A stretch of 64,000 nucleotides of DNA from Diplonema papillatum. Lineage: Eukaryota > Euglenozoa > Diplonemea > Diplonemida > Diplonemidae. Of this stretch, positions 33,853 through 44,007 are shown one piece after another. The stretch is from the NCBI GenBank assembly GCA_030068145.1, contig JAPJBO010000011.1, positions 62,001 to 126,000 on the forward strand. The letters run 5' to 3'. The first letter of the stretch is position 1. Each line of letters starts with the position of its first letter. Made by a program: the position numbers and the translations under genes. The notes below the pieces were generated by a model. The model worked only from the letters and a program-made list of their open reading frames with translations, did no database searches and was not told the DNA's origin.

Positions 33853-33945
33853 TCGTGATCATTTGCCGATTTGCCACCTGAAACCACGCCAGGAATTGGG
33901 CTCAGAGTAGTGCGGTCAACGAAACCTCTAGTTTCCCTTTCCACT
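33796..33945 (+). repeat. Dispersed repeat R12, copy 1
   Basis: It shares TTAGCCACAT, CGCCCGAGTAGGACC and TAGTGCGGTCAACGAAA with 55205-55347. It supplies the last codons of the preceding open frame. Confidence 0.7.
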
Positions 33946-34237
33946 TTCTCCTGCTCTCGCGCACCTGCTTGTAAAAGATCGAGGAGGCTGACAGTCGCAA
34001 GGTCTCAAAACATAGTAGGGCTATGTGGGTGTGGATTGTTTCTGTGGTGCACACTTTTATGACGAGGAATGGCTGGCCGTTGCTCATACCTTTTTTGAAA
34101 GTATGCTATTGCTGCAGGGAATAGCTGACTAGACCTCTTGAGCTTGTGCTAACCACGATTTAGGGAGTCGGGAGAACCCACGAAGCCAAGAGCAGGACCG
34201 ACCCGTCCGTGAGAAAAAGCGAAGACTGAAAACACCT

Positions 34238-34374
34238 TCTTTTCTTGTATAAGCACCTGCTTTGTAGGAAATACTTGAGGAGGCTGCCAGCTGCAAAAGA
34301 TCAAAGGAGGTAAATGTGCTGTAGCACACGAAACACAGGTGAATCTGGGTTTAGTGGCGGGCGTAAGCGTTCAA
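34238..34374 (+). repeat. R1 left half, interrupted
   Basis: The R1 sequence stops after GCGTAAGCGTTCAA. It resumes at 35229 with AAAAGACCCA and runs to 35305. The intervening 0.85 kb is absent from the uninterrupted copies at 340 and 49.3 kb. Confidence 0.8.
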
Positions 34375-34417
34375 AGTACATGGGTGTTAGGACCACCCTT
34401 AGCGAACCTTTTGCTCA

Positions 34418-34870
34418 GTCCGCAAACCCGAACCTTTTGGTCCAGTCCGGCGTTTGTGCAAACCCGAACCTTTTTGTCCAGTCCGGCGTTTGCGCAAACC
34501 CGAGCCTTTTTGCCCAGTCCGGCGTTTGTGCAAACCCGAACCTTTTTGTCCAGTCCGGCGTTTGCGCAAACCCGAGCCTTTTTGCCCAGTCCAGCGTTTG
34601 CGCAAACCCGAACCTTTTTGTCCAGTCCGGCGTTTGCGCAAACCCGAGCCTTTTTGTCCAGTCCGGCGTTTGTGCAAACCCGAACCTTTTTGCCGGTCCG
34701 GTTTGTCCAACCCGAATTGTTTTGCTCAGTCTGGCGTTTGTGCAAATCCGCACCTTTTGCCCAGTCCGGCGTTGGTGCAAACCCGAACCTTTTTGCCAGT
34801 CCGGCGTTTGTGCAAACCCGCACCTTTTTGTCCAGTTCGGCGTTTGTGAACCCCCGAACCCGTTGAACCC
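34418..34870 (+). repeat. 36-bp minisatellite, about 12 units
   Basis: The unit is built on TTTTTGTCCAGTCCGGCG then TTTGTGCAAACCCGAACC. Because 36 is a multiple of three, frames on both strands stay open (plus: SGVCANPNLFVQ). It has no flanking coding context and lies inside an R1 copy, so I treat it as non-coding. Confidence 0.9.
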
Positions 34871-34984
34871 TGATAGACCCCCCCCGGAAAACCCTGATGC
34901 TAAGTTCGGGATGATGGCAAGTTGGGGGGAGGGCCCCTCCGGACCGCCCCTGGTGAACCTTTGATGCTGAGTGCAGACCCGGAA

Positions 34985-35068
34985 AAAAGTTCCACCGGCG
35001 GGAACCGAACCTCCCACCCGTAGGTAAGGAACGTCGTCAACTGACGACTGTGCCACGCCGTTGTCCGC
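34985..35068 (-). tRNA. tRNA-like sequence with A and B boxes
   Basis: On the minus strand, TGGCACAGTCG (A-box-like) and GGTTCGGTTCCCGCC (B-box-like) are 44 bp apart, the spacing found in tRNA genes. A strong stem, GTCGTCA/TGACGAC, replaces a normal D arm and the anticodon arm does not fold well. It is probably a tRNA-derived relic or SINE head and not a working tRNA. Confidence 0.3.
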
Positions 35069-35228
35069 CGCGAGAAAATTTTCCTACGAATCGTGAATTC
35101 TCAAAAATACCAAAAAACGGTAGAGAAATGTCCGGGTGGGGGTACCCCCACGGCCTGCCCCAGAAAAGTGGGATAGCTCGCTAGAGAGCTATATTTGAGA
35201 ATTCCAAATTTACCAACCTCTAGACTCG

Positions 35229-35305
35229 GAAAAGACCCAGCTGTATTGTTTTCTCCCCCTGTAGCCTCCTTCGAAGTAAGCACAAGGCAGCCCCTCGAGT
35301 ATTTT
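35229..35305 (+). repeat. R1 right half
   Basis: Completes the R1 copy begun at 34238 and lies about 90 bp upstream of the next gene's start codon. Confidence 0.75.
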
Positions 35306-35396
35306 CCATTTGTCTTTGTCAAGAGCTGCAACTAAACTATTCTGTTTCGGGAGGCGCAAAGCGAACGCACCACAGCACGCGGATAACCGAGATGAG

Positions 35397-37312
35397 ATGC
35401 AACGTCTGCAAGCGGAGGTCGACCGGCTCAAGGCAGAACGCGACGGGCTGCTGGCGCGCGTCGATCGGCTGCTGAGGGAGAACAGAGGAGATGCAGAGGG
35501 CGACAGTCGGATCCTGAAGACGCCGGTCGCGCCGAAGCAGGCCAAGTACGAACTGTACGGCTTTGCTTTCGACATAAAGTCGACGGTCATGATCAAGATC
35601 AAAGCGCTCAACTTCGGAACGCGGACAAAACGGCCGTCGCGGGTGTCGGTCTACGCCTCCACGGACGGCGTCGAGAAGTATGCACTCGCCCCTCTCCCCC
35701 TTCTTCGGACAGCACCCCGCGATGCCCCCACCGTCGTGAAAAATGAAAAAAGAGAGCCGGCCAGCCCCTCGTGGGTTCATTCCAACAGCGCTCCCTTCCT
35801 TTTTCTTCCCACCCTTTTTCTCGTTCTAAGACTTGATACATGAACTTCCGCGCGTCCACTTTCACATGTGCCGTGCTTTTCAGGTACAAATGAATCATAA
35901 TGGACGCCGCTTTCTTTGTTTGTGCGCACTACGGAACTCACCTGCTTCAGTAAGTTGCACGAGTTGGCAGCGTAATACGCTGCCAACTCCGACCTCTTAG
36001 TATCAACAATGCATTGTTGAACACCCAGCCTCAGTGGTCAACCGGAGAATTTACTACACCGAAGTTCAGGCATGCTGGATGCTAAGACCAACGTATCTCG
36101 TATGCCGCCCAAGCTTGCTCCGACCACCGCACCTTGTGCCGCCTGAAGTGCAAGTACTGCCGACGCGTCACTGCTGCTGCGTGCGCTCGGATCGGCGCCG
36201 CCCAGGAGCGCTGCCTTCAGTCACTCGTTTGTTAATAGTGTACCGTTCTTCTTCCAGACTTGCTCCCGAACTAGAACGACACACATACTACTACTAGTCT
36301 GTAGCGGCTTGTGCAGTCTATCGTCACAGATTGTTGCTGCATATCAAATTCAAACGACACATACTACTACTGCCGGATGGATGCGGGCAACTGCACCTTT
36401 GTACCACCGACACCCTCTGCGTGCTTCCAGGTTACGCGCCATCGGGGGTTTGAAACATGATATTTGGTGCCGCCACTCACTGTAGCAGAGCCGCAACCTG
36501 CAGCGCGCCTCCGGAGCGACTTACGCCCGCCGTAGCAGTGCGAAGAGAAGTGAGGAGACCGGAAACTCCCCGGAGAGATGGTCCCTGCACTCTAACTCGT
36601 CTCTCTCTCTCTCTCTGATATTTATTATCAAAAGCCCGCACCCACGCGGCGTTGACTGTGGCTGGTCTTTGTACGGGCTGCCTTGATGTTACTTTGATCA
36701 AACTCGCACCAAGCTGAAACTACTACTACTACTACTGCTTGAACTGATGTGCAGTCTGTCGTCAAAGATTGTTGCCGCGCACTTATACAGTAAAAGCTAA
36801 GCCTCACAAATTCTATCTTCCCATCACGACACCAATCTGTATCCGGAGTCGTCGAAAGCACGATAAGGGAATTCTAACTCTAAAAACCATACAGACTCCG
36901 GAATGATCCGAGCCGGTGGCGGATTGTGAGCGAGCCCGTGATCGTGCAGCAAACGGAAGAGGACACCGTGTGCGTCCCCCTGACCGACCCGATCACGATA
37001 TCGCCCTCCGACGAAGGCGTCACGGCGCTGCTGGTGCACTCGCCGGACGACATGCAGGCCGTCGTGTACAGCGGCAGCACGGCGCCCCCGGGCACGTGCG
37101 TCGTGACGGAGGACGGCTGCCTCCAGATAATGACCGGCGACGCGGCCCAGCAGGACCGCGCCATCTGCAACACCTTCCGGGGCTTCGCCTTCTCCGGCTC
37201 CGTCGAGTACACGGTGGTCGCCGACGCGGAGGCGTCCGCCGCCGGTAAGGCCGGCGATGACAACGCGCCCAGCCTCACGCCGAAGCTGTCCAAGAAGACC
37301 TCGCAGTCGTAG
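35397..37312 (+). CDS. Coiled-coil plus beta-rich domain protein, two exons
   Basis: I join exon 35397-35677 and exon 36895-37312. The intron is 1217 bp, GT-AG, with donor GTATGC, branch-like CTAAC about 20 bp before the acceptor, and acceptor CATACAG. The join keeps frame and gives 232 residues. An initial coiled coil (MQRLQAEVDRLKAERDGLLA, then RVDRLL) is followed by a beta-rich module spanning the junction: YGFAFDIKS, VSVYAST, then NDPSRWRIVSEPVIV, ALLVHSP, GFAFSGSVEYTVV. The W-containing segment encoded only by exon 2 fits where the module needs it, which supports the splice. Similar modules occur in algal and protist proteins of unknown role. The Lys/Ser-rich C-terminus ends SKKTSQS. Decayed copies of the 3' end follow. 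Confidence 0.65.
35961..35989. repeat. 29-nt near-perfect palindrome in the intron
   Basis: GAGTTGGCAGCGTA and its complement are separated by one base. It lies inside a dispersed repeat (about 35930-36025) whose other, minus-strand copy at about 47595-47705 lacks the palindrome. Confidence 0.8.
36303..36372 (+). repeat. R6 copy within the intron
   Basis: It has GTCACAGATTGTTGCTGCAT and a CTACTACT stretch. A second, more diverged copy is at 36743-36785. Confidence 0.6.
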
Positions 37313-37384
37313 ACGCCGCAGGTCTCGCGATTTGCGGCCTCCAGCGTTTCTTCAGTTGCTGTGGTTGGCCCGCATCTACACCAA

Positions 37385-38060
37385 GAACCCGTGGGGGTAG
37401 TCGTACACGGTGGTCGCCGACGCGGAGCAGGCGTCCGCCGCCGGCAAGGCCGGCGACGACAGCGCGCCCAACCTCACGCCGAAGCTGTCCAAGAAGAGCT
37501 CGCAGTCGTAGACGCCGCAGGTCTCGCGATTTGCGGCCTCCAGCGTTTCTTCAGTTGCTGTGGTTAGCCCGCATCTACACCTGGGCACTGTCAGGCAGAG
37601 AACCCGTGGGTGCAGTCGTCCAACAGGATATTCGTTCGCATTCTGCCGACGTGTTCCGCGACACGCGACCACAAGTCCCTCTGGCCTTCAGCGGTTCTTC
37701 GATTGCCGCGGTGTTGGCCCGCATCTACACGTGGACACTGTCAGGCAGAGAACCACGGGGGGCAGTCGTCCACCAGGAGTTCGCATTCTGCGGTCGACGT
37801 GCTTCGAGGCATATGACCGAGTCCTTTCTCCGTGCCTGCGGCTTTTACAACGAGCACTTGTTCTCGCCGAAACTGTCCAAGAAGAGCTCGCGGCCGTAGC
37901 CGCCAGGTCTTGCGATTGCGCGCCTTCAGCGATTCTCCGATCGCTGCGGTGTGGGGCACTTTGATGCAGTACAAAAACGAGTCTTGCGATTGCGGCCTTC
38001 AGCGAAATTCTTAAGTTGTTGCGGTGTTGGTCCGTGGCGCTTCGATGCACAAAGGAATGA
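37385..38060 (+). pseudogene. Decaying tandem copies of the preceding gene's 3' end
   Basis: 37400-37580 repeats 37210-37390 almost exactly (TACACGGTGGTCGCCGACGC through the stop and 3' flank). Further, more worn copies of the tail block (CCGAAGCTGTCCAAGAAG, GCCTTCAGCG, TTGGCCCGCATCTACAC) occur at about 37560-37740, 37855-37960 and 37975-38040. Divergence rises with distance, as expected for stepwise duplication. None keeps the whole domain. Confidence 0.75.
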
Positions 38061-38613
38061 GGTTTCAATCCTCGCTGCACATGCAAAGCGTGTGCAGCGA
38101 GCAACCCCTGGGGGTAGTGGCGACTGTCCACTAAGAAGGGAAAACTGATCGGATTCAAGACATTTCTCTTGAAAGTCTTAATATGAATGATTTTCCCCAA
38201 CAGGCACAGCAAGCTGCCTGCGCCCAGCCCCGCATGTAGCAGTGCTGCTGTGCAGAGAAACCATGACGTATTCGTCCGAAAGGAGTTCTCTTTCTCCGTG
38301 ACGACGCGTTTGAAGTCATACCGACAAAGCGGCTCCGAGTTCGTTTTACACGAAACCTAGACATCCAGGGGCAGACACAAGCGCCGCGGCCTTGCACAAT
38401 TTGTCGCATCGGCGGTGGTGCAGCTCGCTCCCCCTCCCCTCTCCAGATTGGTCCTGGCTGTGACGAGCTACGAACAGCCGCCTGACAGAGAGCGTCAATC
38501 CAGCGGTGGATTGACGAGTGCGCGCTGCCGGACAGACAGAGACGGGCCGAGGAGAGGGCCAGGGTCCTCCAGCTGTTCCAGCCACAGCGCCTCCCCCCCT
38601 CTCCTTGCAACAG

Positions 38614-38901
38614 TCGCGGCAGGTGTTCGAGCACCTCCTGACGGAACAACCCCGTATCCTCAGCGACATACGGGAATACCAGTTCGTCTCGGCGGGTGCT
38701 CTGTTCGACGCTGGCGACATCAGCTACCCCGAGCTCGTGCAAAGGGGAAGGATGATCTTCAGGCGCAAGCTTGTGGACGGCCTGTACGTCGGGTCGGACG
38801 AGTCCATCCCAGCTCCACCAAAACAAGCCCGCAAACCTTCCCCAGAGACTCAACACCAAACAAGCCGGCACCAACAAACCCCCGTCACCGTAGGGGTGTA
38901 G
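38614..38901 (+). CDS. Unrecognised protein, 3' exon
   Basis: This frame begins right after a good acceptor (CTCTCCTTGCAACAG) and reads SRQVFEHLLTEQPRI, REYQFVSAGALFDAGD, then LVDGLYVGSDESIP and a Pro/Gln-rich tail. There is no in-frame ATG upstream of the conserved-looking part. A candidate 50-bp intron (38564-38613) would join it in frame to ALPDRQRRAEERAR. The first exon is not found. I do not recognise the family. Codon composition resembles the other accepted genes. Confidence 0.45.
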   Translation, partial: SRQVFEHLLTEQPRILSDIREYQFVSAGALFDAGDISYPELVQRGRMIFRRKLVDGLYVGSDESIPAPPKQARKPSPETQHQTSRHQQTPVTVGV

Positions 38902-39024
38902 AAAACAGAAACAACAGCTGTTTCTTCATAGCCAGCATTCAGTTGTGTGAAGTGATCATCTGGATCCGTTCCTGCGTAGCGGATCCGAGGCATCGTCGAC
39001 GAAACGGCGGTTTCATACTGGCGC

Positions 39025-39240
39025 ATGTCAACATGTACAGGATGCCAAGAGACGACCGTATCAAACGTGATGTCAGACCCGTTCCTACTAGTCGGACTCT
39101 CCCAAGGCAACCTCCCCACTCAATCAATCGGGCAACTGATAAAGGACGCACTAAGTGCGAAGGACGAAACGGTGCACGATTACAAGTGCGATACGTGCAA
39201 GTGTACGACAGTTGCACACTCACGTCAACAGTTTCCGCTG
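39025..39240 (+). pseudogene. Ubiquitin-specific protease (C19) fragment, zinc-finger part
   Basis: Seventy residues match the fingers region of ubiquitin-specific proteases. A first pair CTGC is followed by PFLLVGLSQGN, then SIGQLIKDALS, and a second pair CDTC with TVAHSRQQF. Neither the catalytic Cys box upstream nor the His/Asp part downstream is present. Similarity stops where repeat block CCCCCTGCGCCTGC begins. The codons are lower in GC than those of the neighbouring genes. A complementary C-terminal fragment of the same type lies at 50.65 kb. Confidence 0.55.
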
Positions 39241-39285
39241 CCCCCTGCGCCTGCTGTCTCCGGCTGCTTCGATACTTGACGCATC

Positions 39286-39386
39286 CCGACTGTCCAATCA
39301 CCGTCGAGAAAGGTTGCGCTTATTGTGATGAGGTGGGTGACCAGGCCCCCACGAAGCCTTATACACAACACAGCTACAACACGAGG
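39286..39386 (+). repeat. Promoter-like repeat X, copy 2
   Basis: Inverted relative to 10286-10384. Confidence 0.65.
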
Positions 39387-39687
39387 ATGCAGCCCTGCTT
39401 AGGTGTGCACTCAGCCATCAGGCCATTGGCTGCTAAGCACCCCCCGACCGGTCGATTTGCCACTTTTGTGGCCCTCTATTCGCCGGGCGGTGCTGTCAGC
39501 ACTTGTTCCGCGTCGCATCAAGTACATGATGCTGGCGGTTGGGGATCGGCGACCGCGACTCAATTAAGGTGCGGTCAACAGTGTCGCCACGTGAAGGCCC
39601 CCCCATGACACGTAATGACGCCCTTATCAAAGAAAAAGAAGAATGGTGTGCTACGACGAGGACAAGACCACTTCTTACACCTGGGAC

Positions 39688-39862
39688 AAGTGTACCAGAC
39701 TCACACCGCTGTCCTGTCTGCAGACACTCAGGTTCCGCGCTGATGATGGCCCGCCTTATGTTTCCGTGGCTTAAAGGACCGAAACACGGCGCAGACGGGA
39801 ACAGTGCGGTGTTGAGCACATACCCATTCCAAGAACGTTCTTGCAATCTCCCCTCTTTAGAT
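39688..39862 (+). repeat. Dispersed repeat R15, copy 3
   Basis: Closest to the R15 consensus; the plus frame reads HRCPVCRH and PWLKGPKHG. Confidence 0.6.
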
Positions 39863-40048
39863 TCACCTGTTAGACGACAACTTCCTTTTTGAGATATAAA
39901 TTTAGATGTTCCGCAGAAAGAAAAAAACAACAGCGAACCCCGCTCAAAAAAGATAGAAAACGGAAACCGACTGCCTTCCTCCTTTTTCGTGCGGTCAGGC
40001 GAGCTCGGGGTTACTTCATGGAACCCTCCTGGTTCTGGCCTAAGTGTT

Positions 40049-41600
40049 AGCAGGACTGGCGACGCGGGATGAACCGAGACTCATTAGATCCCACAAAGGG
40101 TGTACAGCAGGACTGGCGACGCGGGATGAACCGAGACTCATTAGATCCCACAAAGGGTGTACAGCAGGACTGGCGACATGAACCGGGACTCATTAGATGC
40201 CACAAAGGGTGTACAGCAGGACTGGCGACGCGGGATGAACCGAGACTCATTAGATCCCACAAAGGGTGTACAGCAGGACTGGCGACATGAACCGGGACTC
40301 ATTAGATCCCACAAAGGGTGTACAGCAGGACTGGCGACGCGGGATGAACCGAGACTCATTAGATCCCACAAAGGGTGTACAGCAGGACTGGCGACATGAA
40401 CCGGGACTCATTAGATCCCACAAAGGGTGTACAGCAGGACTGGCGACGCGGGATGAACCGAGACTCATTAGATCCCACAAAGGGTGTACAGCAGGACTGG
40501 CGACGCGGGATGAACCGAGACTCATTAGATCCCACAAAGGGTGTACAGCAGGACTGGCGACGCGGGATGAACCGAGACTCATTAGATCCCACAAAGGGTG
40601 TACAGCAGGACTGGCGACGCGGGATGAACCGGGACTCATTAGATCCCACAAAGGGTGTACAGCAGGACTGGCGACGCGGGATGAACCGAGACTCATTAGA
40701 TCCCACAAAGGGTGTACAGCAGGACTGGCGACGCGGGATGAACCGAGACTCATTAGATCCCACAAAGGGTGTACAGCAGGACTGGCGACGCGGGATGAAC
40801 CGAGACTCATTAGATCCCACAAAGGGTGTACAGCAGGACTGGCGACGCGGGATGAACCGAGACTCATTAGATCCCACAAAGGGTGTACAGCAGGACTGGC
40901 GACGCGGGATGAACCGAGACTCATTAGATCCCACAAAGGGTGTACAGCAGGACTGGCGACGCGGGATGAACCGAGACTCATTAGATCCCACAAAGGGTGT
41001 ACAGCAGGACTGGCGACGCGGGATGAACCGAGACTCATTAGATCCCACAAAGGGTGTACAGCAGGACTGGCGACGCGGGATGAACCGAGACTCATTAGAT
41101 CCCACAAAGGGTGTACAGCAGGACTGGCGACGCGGGATGAACCGAGACTCATTAGATCCCACAAAGGGTGTACAGCAGGACTGGCGACGCGGGATGAACC
41201 GAGACTCATTAGATCCCACAAAGGGTGTACAGCAGGACTGGCGACGCGGGATGAACCGAGACTCGTTAGATCCCACAAAAGGGTGTACAGCAGGACTGGC
41301 GACGCGGGATGAACCGAGACTCATTAGATCCCACAAAGGGTGTACAGCAGGACTGGCGACGCGGTATGAACCGAGACTCATTAGATCCCACAACGGGTGT
41401 ACAGCAGGACTGGCGACGCGGGATGAACCGAGTCTCATTAAATCCCACAAAGGGTGTACAGCAGGAGTGGCGACGCGGGATGATCCGAGACTCATTAGAT
41501 CCCACAAAGGGTGTACAGCAGGACTGGCGACGCGGGATGTACCGAGCTCCCTTTGTGATCGCTCATAGATCCCACAAAGGGTGTCGACTTGACAGCAGGA
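40049..41600 (+). repeat. Satellite of 57-bp and 52-bp units
   Basis: About 27 units contain CCGAGACTCATTAGATCCCA and GGGTGTACAGCAGGACTGGC. The first part alternates 57-bp units with 52-bp units that lack five bases at the junction (GCGACATGAACC against GCGACGCGGGATGAACC), giving 109-bp dimers. The rest is uniform 57-bp units, with wear at the right edge. The 57-bp period keeps frames open on both strands; I regard them as non-coding. Confidence 0.95.
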
Positions 41601-42282
41601 TGTTGGCCAGAAAAATTTTGTGGAGTGTGTACCTCACGTAGTCGAGAAGCGTCGTTGTTGTAGTCAGCACTATGGCCTAATCTTCTTTTCGAGCATGCGG
41701 TGTATCATTCGGAATGCTAATCATCGAATCGCGAACGATTCTCGTGCTCGAGGCGACCACCGTTCGCTACGGAGAGTTCGTTATCGCGCTCCGAGTGCTT
41801 CGAAAACATTCCTACGCAATTTCCGCCACCAGCTCTGGAGGCACTTTACTCACCAACATGCGCACGCAGGCACGGTAAAGGAAGCACAAACCCAGCGAGT
41901 TCCCCTCTCGTAGTTGTCCTACCCCTGCTTGCAAGCAACCGAAAGAAATAAAAGAGAGAGGAAAACAAAAAAGCAGCAAAACAAATCAGAAAGGGGGGCA
42001 GGCATACAAAAGGGCGCAAACCCGTTGTTGCCCCGACAAGCCCTACCCCTCCCGAGTTTGCACACAGCAAACTCCCAAAACACCACCCCCCCCCTTCGTC
42101 CCCCCTCCCCTCCCCCGCACAGCAGGAATACCGCCGGAGGTTTCCTAAGAGACACCAAAGAAGGTCTACTTTCCCATTTTCCTTTTTTTTTTTGTCTTTT
42201 CGCAAAGAGAGAGAAAAAAGGAGAGACAGCAAAACAGAAGAAACCGGCGGATTTGCGCGCCGTGAGCCCAGCGCGGGTGTAG
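41601..42282. promoter_or_regulatory. Upstream region of the CCCH gene
   Basis: No gene is visible. The last 350 bp are rich in A/G and C tracts and should contain the promoter and 5' leader. An in-frame stop sits directly before the start codon. Confidence 0.35.
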
Positions 42283-42477
42283 ATGACGTTGCCGTATGTC
42301 TTGCAGCAGTCGGGCGGGCAGCCGGTGTACGTGATAGCGCCGTGGAGCGTCGCGCCGCCGATGGTGGTGCAAGGGGGAGACGGGCACCAAGCGCACCACT
42401 ATTACGCGGCGGCGCCGCCGGCCGGGACGTTCGTGATCCCGCGCGCGCAGCCGGCGCAGCTGAACGGCGGCGGTGGC

Positions 42478-42523
<46 letters not shown>

Positions 42524-43953
42524 TGATCGTCGTCGCGGCGCCGCCAAGCCACACGCACGGCCCGCCGCCGGCGGTGGTCGTGGCGCGGCCGCAGCAGATG
42601 CCGCCGAACGGAAGCCCGCAAGCGCACATGGTCCCCGTACACTACGTGCCCGCAAACCAGTACGCGTACGCCGCCCCGGCGCCGGCCGCCGTCTACGGCG
42701 GCGCCGGGTTCCACAGCGCGGAGCAGTACTCCCCCGTCGACCAACGCAGCAGCAGCGACCACAGCTCGGCCCGCAACGAAACCACCGCCCCGCCACCGCC
42801 TGGCCACCCCGCCCACCACCCCCACGAGCACAAGACGCGCAACGGCCCGGGGCGGGCCGCCGCCCAGAAGGACAGCGAAAAAGACAAGCGGCAGCGCAAC
42901 ACCGGCGGCGCCTCCCGCACGGCCACCAGCAGCGGCAGCAGCTCCGAAAGCTCCGGGGCGGAGAACCCCCGGGGGGGCGGCGGGGGAGGGGGCGGAGGGA
43001 AGAAGGCGGAGAGGGCCAACCACACGCGGACGGCATCGTTCCCGTGGAGGGGGGCGAGAGTGCCGGGGATGGACGGAGTCCCGGGGTCGAGGGGCCCCGC
43101 GACGAACAGGCCGCCGCACCACCACCACGTCCAGGGCAACGCGTATTGCGGCGGACTCCACGGGAAGAACTACGGGCCCGTCCCATCCGTGCTCGCAGCC
43201 GCGGCGCCAGGCGAGCCGCAGCGGCGGCCGCCTGCGGCGGCGCACCGCTCCAGGCAGCACGACGGGATGCACGCTACCGGGGCGCACCTCCGAGGCGCAG
43301 CGACCAACGCGATGCCGCAGCAGCCCGGGTGTGGGGCGGCGGCGGCGGCGGCGGCGCAGGAGCAGTGGGGAGCCGGCTCGAACGGCGAGACCGACGGCTC
43401 CGGGGGGCTGACGTCGTCGTCGAAGGACAACAGCAACAGCGGGAACAGCAACAACGAGGACGGCCCGGCGAAGGGTTCTTCGCCCTCGTCGTCCGGAGGA
43501 GGCAGCAGCGGCAACGACAACCCGGCGTCTGAGGGGACCCGGAGAGGGCAGTCCGTCCCCGCGGCCGCGGAAACGCTCTTCGCGACCGACCAGCCGACGT
43601 GCGACCACAACAAGTGGGCGCTGAAGATCCGGAAGAAGCGGTACTACCTGATGGAGTGCATGGACTGCAGCGTGCAGTGGAAGACGAAGCTGTTCTCGAC
43701 CAAAAAGTGCCTCGACTTCTTCTCCGGCCACTGCCCCCTTGGCGCGGCCTGCCCGCACCCGCACATCTACTCGAAAAAGCGCTGCGCCGAAGGCGCCAAG
43801 CCGTCGAGCCTCGAAGCCTTCCGGCAGTCCTTCACCGCCGCGCAGACCAAGTCGCCCCTGCAGATGTCCCTCAGCGACGCAACCTTCAGCTTTCTCCAGT
43901 CCGTACGCGACGAACCGTCTTCTCCCGAAAGCAACGTGGCGCCGAAGCAGTGA
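42283..43953 (+). CDS. Gln/Gly/Ala-rich protein with C-terminal CCCH zinc finger
   Basis: A single-exon frame encodes 556 residues; TAG immediately precedes the ATG, so the start is firm. The N-terminal four-fifths is low complexity: Gln run at about residues 67-82, Gly run near 230-240, Ala run near 350. The conserved part is the last 120 residues. A Cys/His/Trp motif (CDHNKWALKIRKKRY, MECMDCSVQWKT) is followed by C-x7-C-x5-C-x3-H (KKCLDFFSGHC, PLGAACPHPH). This pairing is known from protist CCCH proteins. CCCH fingers usually bind RNA, so a role in mRNA regulation is likely but inferred. A broken copy of the last 370 bp follows directly. Confidence 0.85.
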
Positions 43954-44007
43954 GAACGGCGGCCGACTACATTCATCGACCCCCTATATTTTCGTTATAA
44001 GTAAGCA

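Noticed and set aside
34314-34964. Possible protein with 12-residue repeats
   Set aside because: It is a 36-bp minisatellite inside a split R1 repeat; frames are open on both strands and no flanking coding sequence exists.
35678-35843. Continuation of the coiled-coil/beta gene beyond VEK in one exon
   Set aside because: The continuation is low-complexity and does not resemble the module, whereas splicing to 36895 restores a coherent domain in frame.
38155-38877. 240-codon minus-strand frame
   Set aside because: It lies opposite the better supported plus-strand exon and splice-like acceptors and has no recognisable motif.
40250-41568. Open frames with 19-residue repeats on both strands
   Set aside because: They come from the 57-bp satellite. 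The first units of 52 bp shift the frame, and both strands are equally open.
41846-43764. 446- and 532-codon minus-strand frames and a 446-codon plus frame over the CCCH gene
   Set aside because: These are Arg/Pro/Ala-rich shadows in other phases; only the 556-residue frame contains the Cys/His motifs.
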